This document shows positions 35,032 to 45,769 of a DNA stretch of 64,000 bases, one piece after another. The stretch spans positions 23,072,727 to 23,136,726 of the forward strand of contig NC_134115.1 of assembly GCF_040939455.1 (NCBI RefSeq). The letters run 5' to 3'. Within the stretch, counting starts at the first letter, position 1. The number at the start of each line of letters is the position of its first letter. Under the pieces are notes generated by a model. That model was not told where the DNA came from, did no database searches, and worked only from the letters and a program-made list of their open reading frames with translations. The position numbers and the translations under genes were made by a program. Source of the DNA: Microcebus murinus (taxonomy: Eukaryota > Chordata > Mammalia > Primates > Cheirogaleidae).

Positions 35032-36984
35032 GGAAACTTCTGCTCATCGAGCTAAGCTGGGCCTAGTCTTGCTGAGGTATTTCTCTACCATTTCTCAAAA
35101 GTTTGTAATCGCTTTCGGTTCTTCCTTATTTTCTCCCCTCAACTTAATGAAGCATCTTTCAACTTCCTTGTTCTCAGAAGGCAGGTAGATTGGATGGGTT
35201 GCTAGGACCTACTTCTTGATTCAGCTCAAACTGGCAAAGCTATAGGTCTTCTTTTTGGTTTCCACGGTTTCTTGAACATTTGAATTCTGCTTGATTTTTT
35301 TTCTTTTGTTTGCTGTATGTTCATTGACATACTTATTTCTTCTTTTTTTACCCTCTTTTTAAAAGTGTACCTTACTTTACATGTAATTATATGTTATTTT
35401 TATATTTAATTTAACCATACAGAAAATAATATTATACCACTTTGGATGTGCTTTTCATGTGAATTAAAGCTAAGACACTGATAGCTATTACATTTAAGAT
35501 ATATACTAACCTACTATATTATATATATTCTACCAGACTACACTATTTCCATTAAATTATAGAAAATTGTGCCCCTTGAAATTATCCAACACAGTTTTTC
35601 TGTAGGGTATCCTGGACTGAGCAGAACTGATTATATTTTTATAGCAAGCAACAGGAAGCTATGAGACTTTCTTAAGCGGAGGAAAAACTGGTGAAATTGA
35701 GGTTTACCATATCAGGAAGGATTACACTCCATTGCATAGAAGAGAAAGCATGAGGTAATGATGGTTTAGAGACATATGGGTTTATTTTTCTCTTAAATAA
35801 AAAGAAACCTGAAAGTAGGTACTCCAGGGCTACCATCATGGATGGTAGGTCCATTTACCTTTCTGCTCTATCATCCTCAGCACTGGCATCTATCCTAAAG
35901 GTTACCTCATGTTTCAAGATAGCTGCTGGAATTCCAGCTATCATGACTACATTCCAGGCAACTAAAAGGAGAAAAGAGTAAGAACAAAAGGACATGAGCA
36001 TTTGAAGACATTTTCCAGCTTATATTTCATTGGTCCAGGTGAGGAAATGCCATTGTTGTCGTTTTCCCTAGCTAGGCACAGTACCCAGAAAGAAGAGGGA
36101 AATAGATCTTGGGTAAACAATTAACTATCTCTGTTCAGTTAGAAGTGGTAAACTTAGCTGAATAAATGGCAAAACACACTTACTATGGTAGACTCACAGA
36201 ATTGATATTTATAGGTGGAAATACAAATATTATTGACTCACTAGATAAAATTTCAGTAACGTATTATATATTCTCTGAATTACATATAAAGATGTTTTAT
36301 AATTGCAGGCAATTATAAAATTGCATACTAAGAAAACTTTCAAAGCTAATTATTAAAACTAAGCCAAGCAAATTGAACATTTCTTTAGATCTCTAAACCA
36401 GAGTCCGTAATAAGAGTATTATTAAAATAATTTAAAAAGATCAAAGAGAACAACATTTTGTTTCTTTTCTGTTTTACAAAAGAAGAAAAAAAAACTTTGG
36501 CTGTTTGTTTTATATTTATGAGTTCTTGGTTGCACAATTGTCATATTACAGAAGTCCATGATGCATTCATCCCCAAAAGTCTAAGACCACCCTTGTATAG
36601 GAGAGAAAACTCAAATAACATCCCTAATTGAAGTACGCAAAAAATAAGCACACACCTTGGAACTTACACATCCAAATGAGAGTCATCGTTCAAAATAAAC
36701 CTAGAAATCTGGATATTTTCTTCTAATGGTTTAGTTTTTATTTTAAAGATTTTTGCAACTCTCTTATTCCAGAAATGGGGCTTGGCTCAGGGAGAGAAGG
36801 CAAGGCAGGACACTGTCTCAGCAGATGGTTTATGAGCTTCATGAGATGTTTTACTGCACGAAGAATATTGTCCAACTTGATCAATGAGGTAACCATCAGA
36901 ACTAGCTCCAAATGACTTTTCACTGCTTCCAATAAAGATTTGCTACCATGGAGGTCACTGGCATAAACAAGTTCAAGCAAATCA
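35032..36984. other. Single-copy DNA, nothing recognised
   Basis: About 1.95 kb of AT-rich complex sequence without recognised repeats or genes. Confidence 0.45.
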
Positions 36985-37095
36985 ATTAACCTAATCAGGC
37001 CTCATTTCTTCAACTGAAAGATAGTGAGGAGGGATTAGATAGATGATCTCTAGGTTCTCTTTCGGAAAGATGTTTAATGATTCTATAATCCCTTT
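36985..37095 (+). repeat. Possible MIR-like fragment
   Basis: aatcaggcctcatttcttca, actgaaagatagtgaggagg, gattagatagatgatctcta and ggttctctttcggaaagatg resemble the mammalian SINE pattern 'cctcatctgtaaaatgaggg-ttggactagatgatctctaaggtcc-ttcc'. Family assignment uncertain. Confidence 0.45.
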
Positions 37096-38873
37096 TGCTA
37101 ACCCTACACTTGTGGTCCTATACCTAGAAAGTTTAGAATTTATTATGTAAAAATCTTAATTTCTGTGATTTCAATTAAAATATAGATTATCAAAATTCCA
37201 CATTAACATATCAACACACATATGTATATACAATGTGTGTGTATATAAAATAAAGGAATGCACATTTATCTTCAAAATATATGGGAAATAGAAACGACCT
37301 ACCAATCAAAACTCAAGTTGATTCTGAGTTAATTTATGTTATTTCCCTGCTTGCTTCTCTGAAATCTAAACCTCTCAGGGGGAAGGGAGGTAAGGAAGGA
37401 AATGAACATTTATTAAAAGACTACTAAGAGTCAGGCAATTTAGAGCAACTTATGTTATAAATCATCACAGTCTAAAAGGCTCCTGAAGTCATAAAGCCCA
37501 CTAGTTACCCCCATACAAAACATATTTTAAAGCAACTTTTAGACACTACATAGCTATTACCAACCTACTACACACTCTCCTCCAGTTAGCATTCCCTCCC
37601 CATGCTTACTCTTAGTCTCAAGAATTCAATAGACATAACTATTCCCAGAGTTTTATGGGTATCAAGTACTAGGAAATAGATTTCACTCTGCTATGTGATC
37701 CCAACTTGACTTGTCTGAAGAGGTATAATGTGCTCTGATACATGTGTTCTTTATAAATGCTAAATCGCTGCATTCCAAATATTCTTTGCCCATTTCCACT
37801 GAATTACAAAGTTCATAAGCACAGGTCTTTCAACTAACCAGGTTTGTAGTAAAGCGTGCTGCCTTGTTACCACAGCCCAAAGCTCTATATTTTCAACAAA
37901 AATCTTTGCTACTTGAGATAAGTATTAAATTTATCAGAGAAGTTTCAGTTTTGAACCAAATCAGTGTTTCATTTTTCACTCGCTGGATTTTTCAAACTGT
38001 TTACCAATGAAAGGAACGCTGTGTGCATTGAACCACTCAATCCATTTGGGCCGGATGTATGATATTTTCATTTCTAACAAAAGTGCCTGCAAATCCCACT
38101 GCCGCCTCATGCTGCTTTTTCTTTCATGTAAATTACCCCCGTGGACTGCTACTTAAAATGTTCAGCCAATAGATAAATTTCCTATATCCCCTCCAGTCCT
38201 TCTGAGGGTAATTTCTACAATCTAGCAAAACCGGCTAGCTGTAATCAGATTTCTGTGCTTAAAACAAAACAAAAAATATAAACAGGCTGATTTACACTGA
38301 AAACCATGAAGCTCCTAGGGGACTTTGGGCAGCTGAGCGGATGGCTCCAGGGGGAAGCAGTTGTTGGCATAAAGTTGCACATATATCTTATATCTCTGAA
38401 TTCCTGTTGGTGATGGTAGAGGAAAAAGGAGGAAAAAAATGATAGAGTAATATTGGGTTGCTATGTAATTAACACCTGCAGATCAGAAGAAGAAATGAAA
38501 GATGCCAATGAGTCTAATAAGATATAACTAAGTAAATATATATTGGAGTCTTGAAGAAATGTGCATAAGAAGCATACGGATTCATCATAGGTCCATATAA
38601 CCCTGGGGTAAGTGAACACCGGATGTCTGCAATGTCCAGGGATTCTTCTACTCTGTCAGTTTCAGTATCTCAGAAATAGTTAGGATGATGCATCCATGAT
38701 AAAAACTCAGAGTGTTGAGAAGTGCACTTGGCTCATTATTGTTAACAATGATGTCCGTTTCTACCTAAGAAGATATTGTAATTTTTTTCTAATATCCTGG
38801 ACCTCTTCTCAGAAATCTACTTTCAACAATGATCTCTTAATAAAGTTCATGAGAGCAAGGTAAAAGGAGTAAG
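37096..38873. other. Mostly single-copy DNA, possible conserved block
   Basis: No gene recognised. A weak reverse MIR-like trace may lie at about 37400-37450 (gaacatttattaaaagacta). The part from about 37760 to 38260 is dense, non-repetitive and unlike any repeat I know, a texture compatible with a conserved non-coding element, but this cannot be tested here. Confidence 0.4.
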
Positions 38874-39744
38874 TAAAAACCAAATGAGACATGAACAGAA
38901 ACTTTCCAAAAGAAGACAGAATAATGGCCAAAAAAACATATGAAAAAATGTTTAACATCTCTAATCATCAGGGAAATGCAAATCAAAACCAGAACGAGAT
39001 ATCACTTATCTCCAGTGAGAATGGCCTTTATTAACAAATCCCAAAACAATAAATGTTGGCATGGATGCAGAGAGATAGGAACACTCCTACACTGCTGGTG
39101 GGACTGCAAACTAGTTCAGCCTCTATGGAAAGCAATATGGAGATACTTTGAAGAGATACAAGTGGATCTACCATTTGATCCAGCAATCCCATTACTGGGC
39201 ATCTACCCAAAAGAACAAAAGTCACTCTATAAAAAAGACACCTGCACTCGAATGTTTATAGCATCACAATTCACTATTGCAAAGATGTGGAAACAACCCA
39301 AGTGCCCATCAATACATGAGTGGATTAATAAAATGTGGTATATGAATACCATGGAGTACTATTCAGCTATAAGAAACAAAGGTGATATAGCACCTCTTGT
39401 ACTTTCCTGGATAGAACTGGAACCCATTCTCTTAAGTGAAGTATCCCAAGAATGAACAAATAAGCACCACATGTACTCACCAGCAAATTGGTATTAACTG
39501 ATCAACACCTAAGTGGACATATAAGAATAACATTTATTGGGTGTTGGGAAGGTGGCGGGGGAGGGGATGGGTATATATACATATATAATGAATGTGATGC
39601 ACACCAAGTGGGGGATGGACATGCTTGAAGCTCTGACTCAAGGGGGGAGGGGAGGAAAGGGCAATATATGGTAACCTTAACATTTGTAACCCCATAATAT
39701 GCTGGAAAAAATAAATAAATAAATAAGACAAAAACAAAATAAGA
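38874..39744 (+). mobile_element. Young 5'-truncated L1, lemur-type 3' end
   Basis: Starts about 38890 in the ORF2 C-terminal region (gacatgaacagaaactttcc) and runs through a 3'UTR with two G-rich polypurine tracts (gtggcgggggaggggatggg; aggggggaggggaggaaagg) to tgctggaaaaaataaataaa. Imperfect direct repeats at 38874-38889 and 39729-39744 (13 of 16 matching) may be the target duplication. The 3'UTR differs from human L1 and suits a strepsirrhine lineage. Low divergence marks it as the youngest L1 here. Confidence 0.85.
38940..39455 (+). pseudogene. L1 ORF2 C-terminal remnant (171 codons open)
   Basis: The open stretch corresponds to the end of L1 ORF2p, the endonuclease/reverse transcriptase protein. 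The cysteine-rich C-terminal motif CX3CX7HX4C is intact: C39, C43, H51 and C56 counted from the first Met, in the context CWHGC...HCWWDC. Further conserved words are [13 protein letters not shown] and MEYYSAI. Endonuclease and RT domains are absent because of 5' truncation, so it cannot retrotranspose. The Met at 38940 is internal, not a true start. Confidence 0.88.
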
Positions 39745-40074
39745 GGCCTTTTGTTGCCAATTTTTGTTTGTAAATCATATATAGTCTACAACAACTCTTT
39801 AAGTAAAAAACTAATTTTCTCTCCCTCAGTAAAAAGAAGGGTTAAAAAGAAATGCCCTTTTTGAACACCCCTAATTAGGGTCTGCATGCTGTCCCATGGT
39901 TCCCCGTAACTTTCCTTCCTAACACACAGCATTAATCTGAAGTGCTCAACTGGGGGCAATAGATAGACCTATTTTGGGCTCTGAGGAAATCTGTGAATCC
40001 ACCTCAAAGAATTTAGGATCAACTATTAAAAGATGTAGTAGAACAGGACCTGGAAAGAAAAAGAGAAACAGACA
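39745..40074. other. Single-copy DNA, nothing recognised
   Basis: Spacer of about 330 bp between an L1 and an LTR. Confidence 0.4.
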
Positions 40075-40520
40075 GATGGTGTTATGGATTGAAAAGTGCC
40101 CCCCCCCCCCGTATGTTAATGTCCCTAGAACCTCAAAATATGCCTGTATTTGCAGTCAAATGCTCTGCCACTGAGCTATACTCCCCATAGCATGACTGTA
40201 TTTGGAGACAGGCCCTTTAAGGAGGTAATTAAGATTAAAAGAGGTCATAAAGGTAAAGCCCTAATCCAATAGGACTGGTGTCTGTATTAGAAGAGAGACC
40301 CCCCAGGGATGCATGTGCACGGATGGAAGGTCACCTGAGGACACAGCAAGAAGGCAGCCATCTGCAAGCCAAGGAAAGAGACCTCAGGAGATACCAACCC
40401 TGCCGACACCTTAATTTGAGCTTGCAACCTCCAGAACTGTGAGAAAATAAATTTCTGTTATTTAAGTTACCCAGTCTGTGGTATTTTGTTATGGCAGCCT
40501 GAGCTGACTTATACAGACGG
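40075..40520 (+). mobile_element. MLT1A0-like solo LTR with 5-bp target duplication
   Basis: LTR 40080-40515 begins tgttatggattgaaaagtgc and ends cttataca (TG...CA). Landmarks: gactgtatttggagacaggc, ccctttaaggaggtaattaa, ctgcaagccaaggaaagaga, ccctgccgacaccttaattt, ttgttatggcagcctgagct. Flanking gatgg (40075-40079) and gacgg (40516-40520) form a 5-bp duplication with one mismatch, as expected for ERVL. It contains a C12 run (40099-40110) and a foreign insert at 40153-40191. Confidence 0.9.
40140..40204 (-). pseudogene. tRNA-Cys 5'-half retropseudogene, tailless
   Basis: The insert (40153-40191, 39 bp) read on the minus strand contains gtatagctcagtggcagagc followed by atttgactg and then, shared with the duplication, ca. 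This is the 5' half of tRNA-Cys(GCA): acceptor 5' strand, D stem and loop, anticodon stem, ending in the anticodon loop. About six extra bases precede it. It is flanked by direct repeats atgcctgtatttg (40140-40152) and atgactgtatttg (40192-40204), 12 of 13 identical, and has no A tail. It interrupts the MLT1A0 LTR exactly, so the flanking duplication is of LTR sequence. Confidence 0.8.
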
Positions 40521-41493
40521 CAAAAAATGATGAAAAATAACTAAGAGAGGTAAAAAAAAAAAAATGGATTGAATGTGCTACAGTCAACAAAAATGGATGG
40601 AAACTGAAGGAGGATCTTGACCCTGCTCCGAAGAATGTGGCGTCTTATAGAACAGTGATCAGAAAGCCCAGGGATCTGGCTCTCCTTGTTCCTGTGCCTA
40701 TGACTGAACAAAGCAGATAACTTCCTACTCCTAAACGCATCCTGAGTCACAAGGGCAGGATGTTACAGTGGAGACAAATCTCCTTTCACTGTCTTGTTCC
40801 TCTGATGAAACTCCTGCTGCAGTTTGTTAAGGCTTGACAGTGGTGCTCTCAGAAATGGCCTGAAGCTTGTCAATTCATTTCTTCAAATCACTGAACACCT
40901 ATTGGGAGGTAATAGGACCTGACAAATTGATGGACTCTAATAAAGCCCCGCTCTGGAAATAAAACTGATTTAATTATCAGTCAAGTGTATAAGGTTAAAA
41001 TGAGATAGGTTCCCGTTATCCTATAAGTTTTTAGAAGAATGTCAGAATTCATCTTCTCAAAGAAAAAATATTAGCTAGTTGAGTTATAATAATTATAGTG
41101 GTAATATTCTTAATTATAACTTTATACTGTTTTCTATGCTATGGGACTATGTCATATTTACCCTCTTTTCCTCTCCTCCCAAAGCACAGTAGTACATTGT
41201 TTGGTACCAGTAGTCCTTCAATTAAAGTTTGTGAAGTGAGTGGGTCAGCCTATCAATCAATCAATCACATTTAATGAGAACATTTTTTGTGACACTATGC
41301 ACACCTGAGCTTTCCCTTATTTCCAGCCAAAGGTGAACTATTTGGCTGCTCTGGGATCATCTGTTTAACAAGCACACCTATAAAAGTGGACTTCATATAT
41401 ATACTCATTAGACCACCATTTAATTTCACATTGACTTGTTTTTTCCCCTTCCATTTATTTATAAAAGGTTGTTCAAGTATTTTCTTTTCTTTA
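40521..41493. other. Single-copy DNA, weak L2 trace
   Basis: No gene recognised. Weak L2-tail-like words occur at about 41160-41245 (acattgtttggtaccagtag), too diverged to call. Confidence 0.4.
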
Positions 41494-41855
41494 ATTTTTT
41501 TTTTTTGTTTTTTGTTTTTTTTTTTTTGTTTGTTTTTTTGAGACAGAGTCTCGCTTTGTTGCCCAGGCTAGAGTGAGTGCCATGGCATCAGCCTAGCTCA
41601 CAGCAACCTCAAACTCCTGGGCTCGAGTGATCCTTCTGCCTCAGCCTCCCGAGTAGCTGGGACTACAGGCATGTGCCACCATGCCCGGCTAATTTTTTAT
41701 ATATATATCAGTTGGCCAATTAATTTCTTTCTATTTATAGTAGAGACGGGGTCTCGCTCTTGCTCAGGCTGGTTTTGAACTCCTGACCTTGAGCAATCCG
41801 CCCACCTCGGCCTCCCAAGAGCTAGGATTACAGGCGTGAGCCACAGCGCCCGGCC
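41494..41855 (-). mobile_element. Alu SINE, strepsirrhine type, reverse
   Basis: Left T-rich tail (41494-41539, with G interruptions), then gagacagagtctcgctttgt; right end cacagcgcccggcc. The expanded linker is present as atcagttggccaattaattt with ctttctatttatagtagaga. Low divergence. Confidence 0.92.
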
Positions 41856-42479
41856 CATCTTTTATTTTTTAATGTGCAGAGCCAGACTTCCATCTGAGGT
41901 GTTTTATCATCAGATTATCTGGAAGCTTTTGATAATAGGTGAATTTCTATAGCCAGAGCTCCTGTAGATGGAAGTGTGGATTGTGCATAATTCTGAGGGT
42001 ATCATTCGCAAAGTGATTACAAAGTAGTAAATGTGACTCTTATGTAAAACACCCAATTTTAAAAATGTTAGCTACTATTTCATGTTTTAACTGATCAGCT
42101 TTTGAGATTGCTTTACATATGGAAAAATAGTCATGTTGAAGGGGATATATTGATCTCAATTCAAAAAATCGTTTCCTTGGTTTTTCAAGAGTTAGTCTAT
42201 TTCTCAAATTACTTTTTATTTCCCACAATTATAACAACTTTTCATTCTTTCTTTCAGATTATATGCATACACTGATGAAATAAAAGCTCAAATAGTACAA
42301 AAAGTAGAAATTTCCTGAAATGCTACCTTTGATTAATTTCTCACTTTTGGACATATTGCCCAGTCCTCTACTAACAAGATCTATAGTCTCTGTATAGTCT
42401 TCCATATATTTCTCACTGTTCCAGAAATCATTAAATAAAATGGTAGTAATGAGGAGTAGCATATTTTTTTGTTTCATGA
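41856..42479. other. Single-copy DNA, nothing recognised
   Basis: About 620 bp, AT-rich, no repeat or gene recognised. Confidence 0.4.
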
Positions 42480-43340
42480 AAAGGGGGTCATATTATGTAT
42501 ACTTCCCTTACTTTTCTTACATTAATGATACATTGTGACTGTCCCTTCGACTGTTAAAGATCGATTTCAATCCGTTTAGTGGTTGCTGACTATTTCCTTC
42601 CATAGATTACTACATTTTATTTAAGCATGCTTATTTTGCTTCCAATTTTTTTGAGCACTGCAAACTATGAAACACTAAGTTACTTGTACACATATGTTTA
42701 CATCTATTGGAGCTTTTACTCCCAAGATTGGTGTTGCTGAATATGTGTTCTTTTAATTTCAGTAGGTATGATTAGGGATCCAATTCCCAAACATATGAGT
42801 ATCTAAATATAGGCTCTCTATTCTGTTTCAGTAATTTATTTGTCTATGTCTATGCCATTACCATGGTGTCTTGATCGCATAAATTTATACTGTGTTTGAA
42901 TATTTGATATTTAATCAAATATCTGAATATTTAATAAGGCAATATTACGTCACCATTTTTTTCATACTTTTCTTGACTATTCTGATGTACTTAATCTTCC
43001 AAATGATTTTCAAGGTCCTATTATCTAATTCTAACAAACTACAAATTCATAGGTATTCTAATTAAATTGTATGTAATTCACTTATTTTATGGAAACTTAT
43101 TTTGAGTTATTAAGCCATATCATGAAAGAACATAGAATTTGTTGTTTCTGTCCTTCAATAAGATTTTATAGCTTTCTTCACTTAGGATTTATGTGTTTCT
43201 TATTACATTTTTATCCAAGTATAATATAGTTTTTGACAAATTTCTTGCACTTAGATATAGCATATGTTTTCAACAAGGCTACATCACCATCATTATGAAC
43301 TTTCAAAAATTTTAATTTCATGCACAAGTAAAATTTTCCC
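42480..43340 (-). mobile_element. L1M ORF2 3' fragment, reverse
   Basis: Reverse-strand L1 order from 3' to 5': gcttccaatttttttgagca, tcccaagattggtgttgctg, aatttatttgtctatgtcta, ccattaccatggtgtcttga, cttttcttgactattctgat and aaatgattttcaaggtccta. This matches the inverse of old L1M ORF2. Heavily diverged. Confidence 0.65.
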
Positions 43341-43377
43341 CCAAAACAGGATTGCCAACTATTCTGGTTATCAATTA

Positions 43378-43870
43378 CTATCTAAGAAATTACCCCAAAA
43401 GATAGTGGTTTAAAATAATAGCCATTTTGTTACTTCATTCTATTGCAGGTCAGAAATTCAGGAAGGTCTCAGTGTGTCAATTCTTTTGTTGACATGGTAT
43501 CAACTAGCATGATGCAGTGGTACCCACCTGAAAATTAGACTGACATGGGAGACCCATGAAGGCTTCACTCATAAACTTGTCACCTTGACAATGTGGATGG
43601 AAGGCTGTGCTCAGCTGGGCTTTCTCCCTGTCCCTGCCTTCTCCATATGGTCTATCTAGCAGGATAGCTGGACTCTTTCTTTATGTGATGGTTCAGGCCT
43701 CCAAGATACTGGGATGGAAGCCGCCAGTCCTCCTAGAGAGCTAGGCCAAAAACTGGCATGGCATCATACTTCTGCCATATTCTATTGGTCAAGCATTTGT
43801 AGGCCAGCCAAGAATCTAGAGGAAGGTAAATAAAACTTACTTCTCAGTGGCAAGAGTGTCAAACAATTTC
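43378..43870 (-). mobile_element. MLT1-like LTR, older subfamily
   Basis: Landmarks in reverse orientation: ctatctaagaaattacccca, aagatagtggtttaaaataa, aggtcagaaattcaggaagg, atatggtctatctagcagga, actggcatggcatcatactt and gccatattctattggtcaag. Same broad family as the element at 28098-28735. Subfamily uncertain. Confidence 0.6.
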
Positions 43871-44624
43871 TGAGCATCTTCAGTACATCTCATCAACTCT
43901 TTATTTGGCCAAATAAATAAAAATTACCTCCCATTTATTATTATCATTTCCTAAAAGAAAATATATTTTAATACACATATACACAAAAGAAAAAAATAAA
44001 TAGATTCGGGAAAAAAATTTCAAATAGAAGAAGTTAGATTTAGAAAAACAGTTGATATGATCCTTATTGTTTACACATTTCCTGGGTTGGTGCAATCTGC
44101 CCAGTTTGGAGAATGACTGGGAAAATGGGAAACCTTAATCTTGTTTTGAGAATGTTCTAGTGGGGTTAAGTAAGATATGTTTAGATATCAGGTTTCAAAT
44201 GTAATTCCTTGCTCCTTGTTTCAAATTTCTCATATCTCAAACCTGATAAAGCTCGTTCTAACCCGAATAAAAATGAAACAGAAGTTAAAGTAGCCAATAC
44301 AGTTCTCGTCTCGTCTGTGGTAAGTACTTCTGTGATTCTTGCAGTATTCTGTGCACGCCTCCACTCTGCTAGCTCAGTGCAAAACAAGAATTCAGCACAG
44401 GAGGAAACTCTACTTCTAGATCTGTCTTAATGATCGTGACTAGAGGGAGCCATTAATAGAGTCCACCACTACCACCTCCCAATTTTACCTAACTGAACAC
44501 AACTGCTAGACCTGGTACAGCCACACAAACACAGTTTTACAGAAATGAAACTCAGTCACTGAGTGTCACCGGGTTAAATAATATCATGATGGATAAATAA
44601 AGCCATTGAAATGTAAAATTGCTT
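43871..44624. other. Single-copy DNA, nothing recognised
   Basis: About 750 bp. A stretch around 44200-44430 is open on both strands over about 70 codons but shows no recognisable protein family. Confidence 0.4.
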
Positions 44625-45000
44625 CCCCCACTTGTGTGTTTTACATTTCCTGGGCTCTCTTGCAGTTAGGTTGCATATGTGACTAAATTCCAGCTCTGGA
44701 GTATGAGTTGGAATAAGGTATGCCACTCCTGGGCTTGGCCTTTAAAGTTTCCCACATGACCGTAAGCACTCTCTCTCCTTCACCCATGAACCAGGAATCA
44801 CAGTACTCCCAGTGATATAGACACGCAATGGAAGAAGCCCAAATACCTGAGTCACCACTTTGAGAAAGAGCTGCCCAGAAAAGTGATCCAGCCTGACACA
44901 GATGATGACATGAGCAAGAAATAATTTTTTATTTTACAAAGCCACCGAAATTGAGGGGTTTATTTGTTGTTATAGTGTTCTTTTGCTTACTCTGACTGAT
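44625..45000 (+). mobile_element. MaLR-like LTR fragment, family uncertain
   Basis: catttcctgggctctcttgc, agttaggttgcatatgtgac, ctgggcttggcctttaaagt, tgagcaagaaataatttttt, aagccaccgaaattgagggg and ttgcttactctgactgata follow the order of a mammalian LTR whose end reads 'ttaagccactgagattttggggtt...ctgactaata'. Name not certain. Confidence 0.5.
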
Positions 45001-45538
45001 AAAGAAAAGAAGCCCAAGTAATACTATGTACTATGTAAGTATTGTTACATACTAATATTTTTCCAAAGAAGCACTCAAGGATCCCAAGACTTTTAAATCC
45101 ATGCAGCTTTAGGTAAGTACATGAGTACTTACCTAAAGGTTGTGTGAAGAACCTCAGGCTCGTTGAGATTCCCCCAAAAACTTCTATGGCAGCCAGTTTA
45201 GGAAGGATCATCCATGTGGCTCTGAACATTATACGAGTTGCATTAACCTGGGAGGCATTATCTGATAAGATCTGACATTGATTTGATGGTTATTAAGCCT
45301 AAAAACAGAAAAGTTTCTTGAAATAGAGAAAATCTGAAGACAAATAGATTATCTTTCCACATTTTATAAGTTTGAAACTTTTAAGAAACTACAAGGCTAA
45401 GCATATGATATCCAGATGTTTACAATTTATCCAATGAATCTTCAATTGCATCTTAGTTCCAAGGTGATATATGACAGTTCGTTCTTAGTGGGAGCTTTTA
45501 TTTCTTTGTTACTTTTAATGAAAAAAAAAAAAACAACC
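45001..45538. other. Single-copy DNA containing a perfect palindrome
   Basis: No gene or interspersed repeat recognised. Contains the 14-bp-arm inverted repeat at 45107-45138 and an A13 run near 45521-45533. Confidence 0.4.
45107..45138. repeat. Perfect inverted repeat, 14-bp arms, 4-nt loop
   Basis: Left arm ctttaggtaagtac (45107-45120), loop atga, right arm gtacttacctaaag (45125-45138), the exact reverse complement of the left. Each arm contains AGGTAAGT, the ideal 5' splice-site consensus, one on each strand. The flanks beyond the arms do not pair. It is not part of a repeat I recognise. Confidence 0.95.
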
Positions 45539-45769
45539 TTCCTCTAATATTATATTTATTTGTTTTTTTTCAATAAATTTAAGGGGTATAAGTGGTTTTT
45601 TGTTACATGGCTGAATTTCACAGTAGAGAAGATTAGACTTTTAATAGACCCCACCACCTGGATTGTGTGATTTTTCAGCCTGTACCCACTTCCACACTCC
45701 ACCTTCTGAATCTCCCGTGTTTGTTATGTCACCCTGTATGACCATGCATACCAATTGCTTTGCTCCCTC

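Noticed and set aside
38940..39455. L1 ORF2 remnant considered as a possibly active retrotransposon
   Set aside because: The element is 5'-truncated: no promoter, ORF1, endonuclease or RT domain.
42903..42925. Inverted repeat atatttgat / atcaaatat
   Set aside because: Nine-bp AT-only style arms within a decayed L1M, so not distinguishable from background.
44209..44430. Region open on both strands with donor- and acceptor-like words near 44320-44350, considered as an exon-intron boundary
   Set aside because: The implied intron would be about 25 nt, too short to be spliced. No protein family resemblance.
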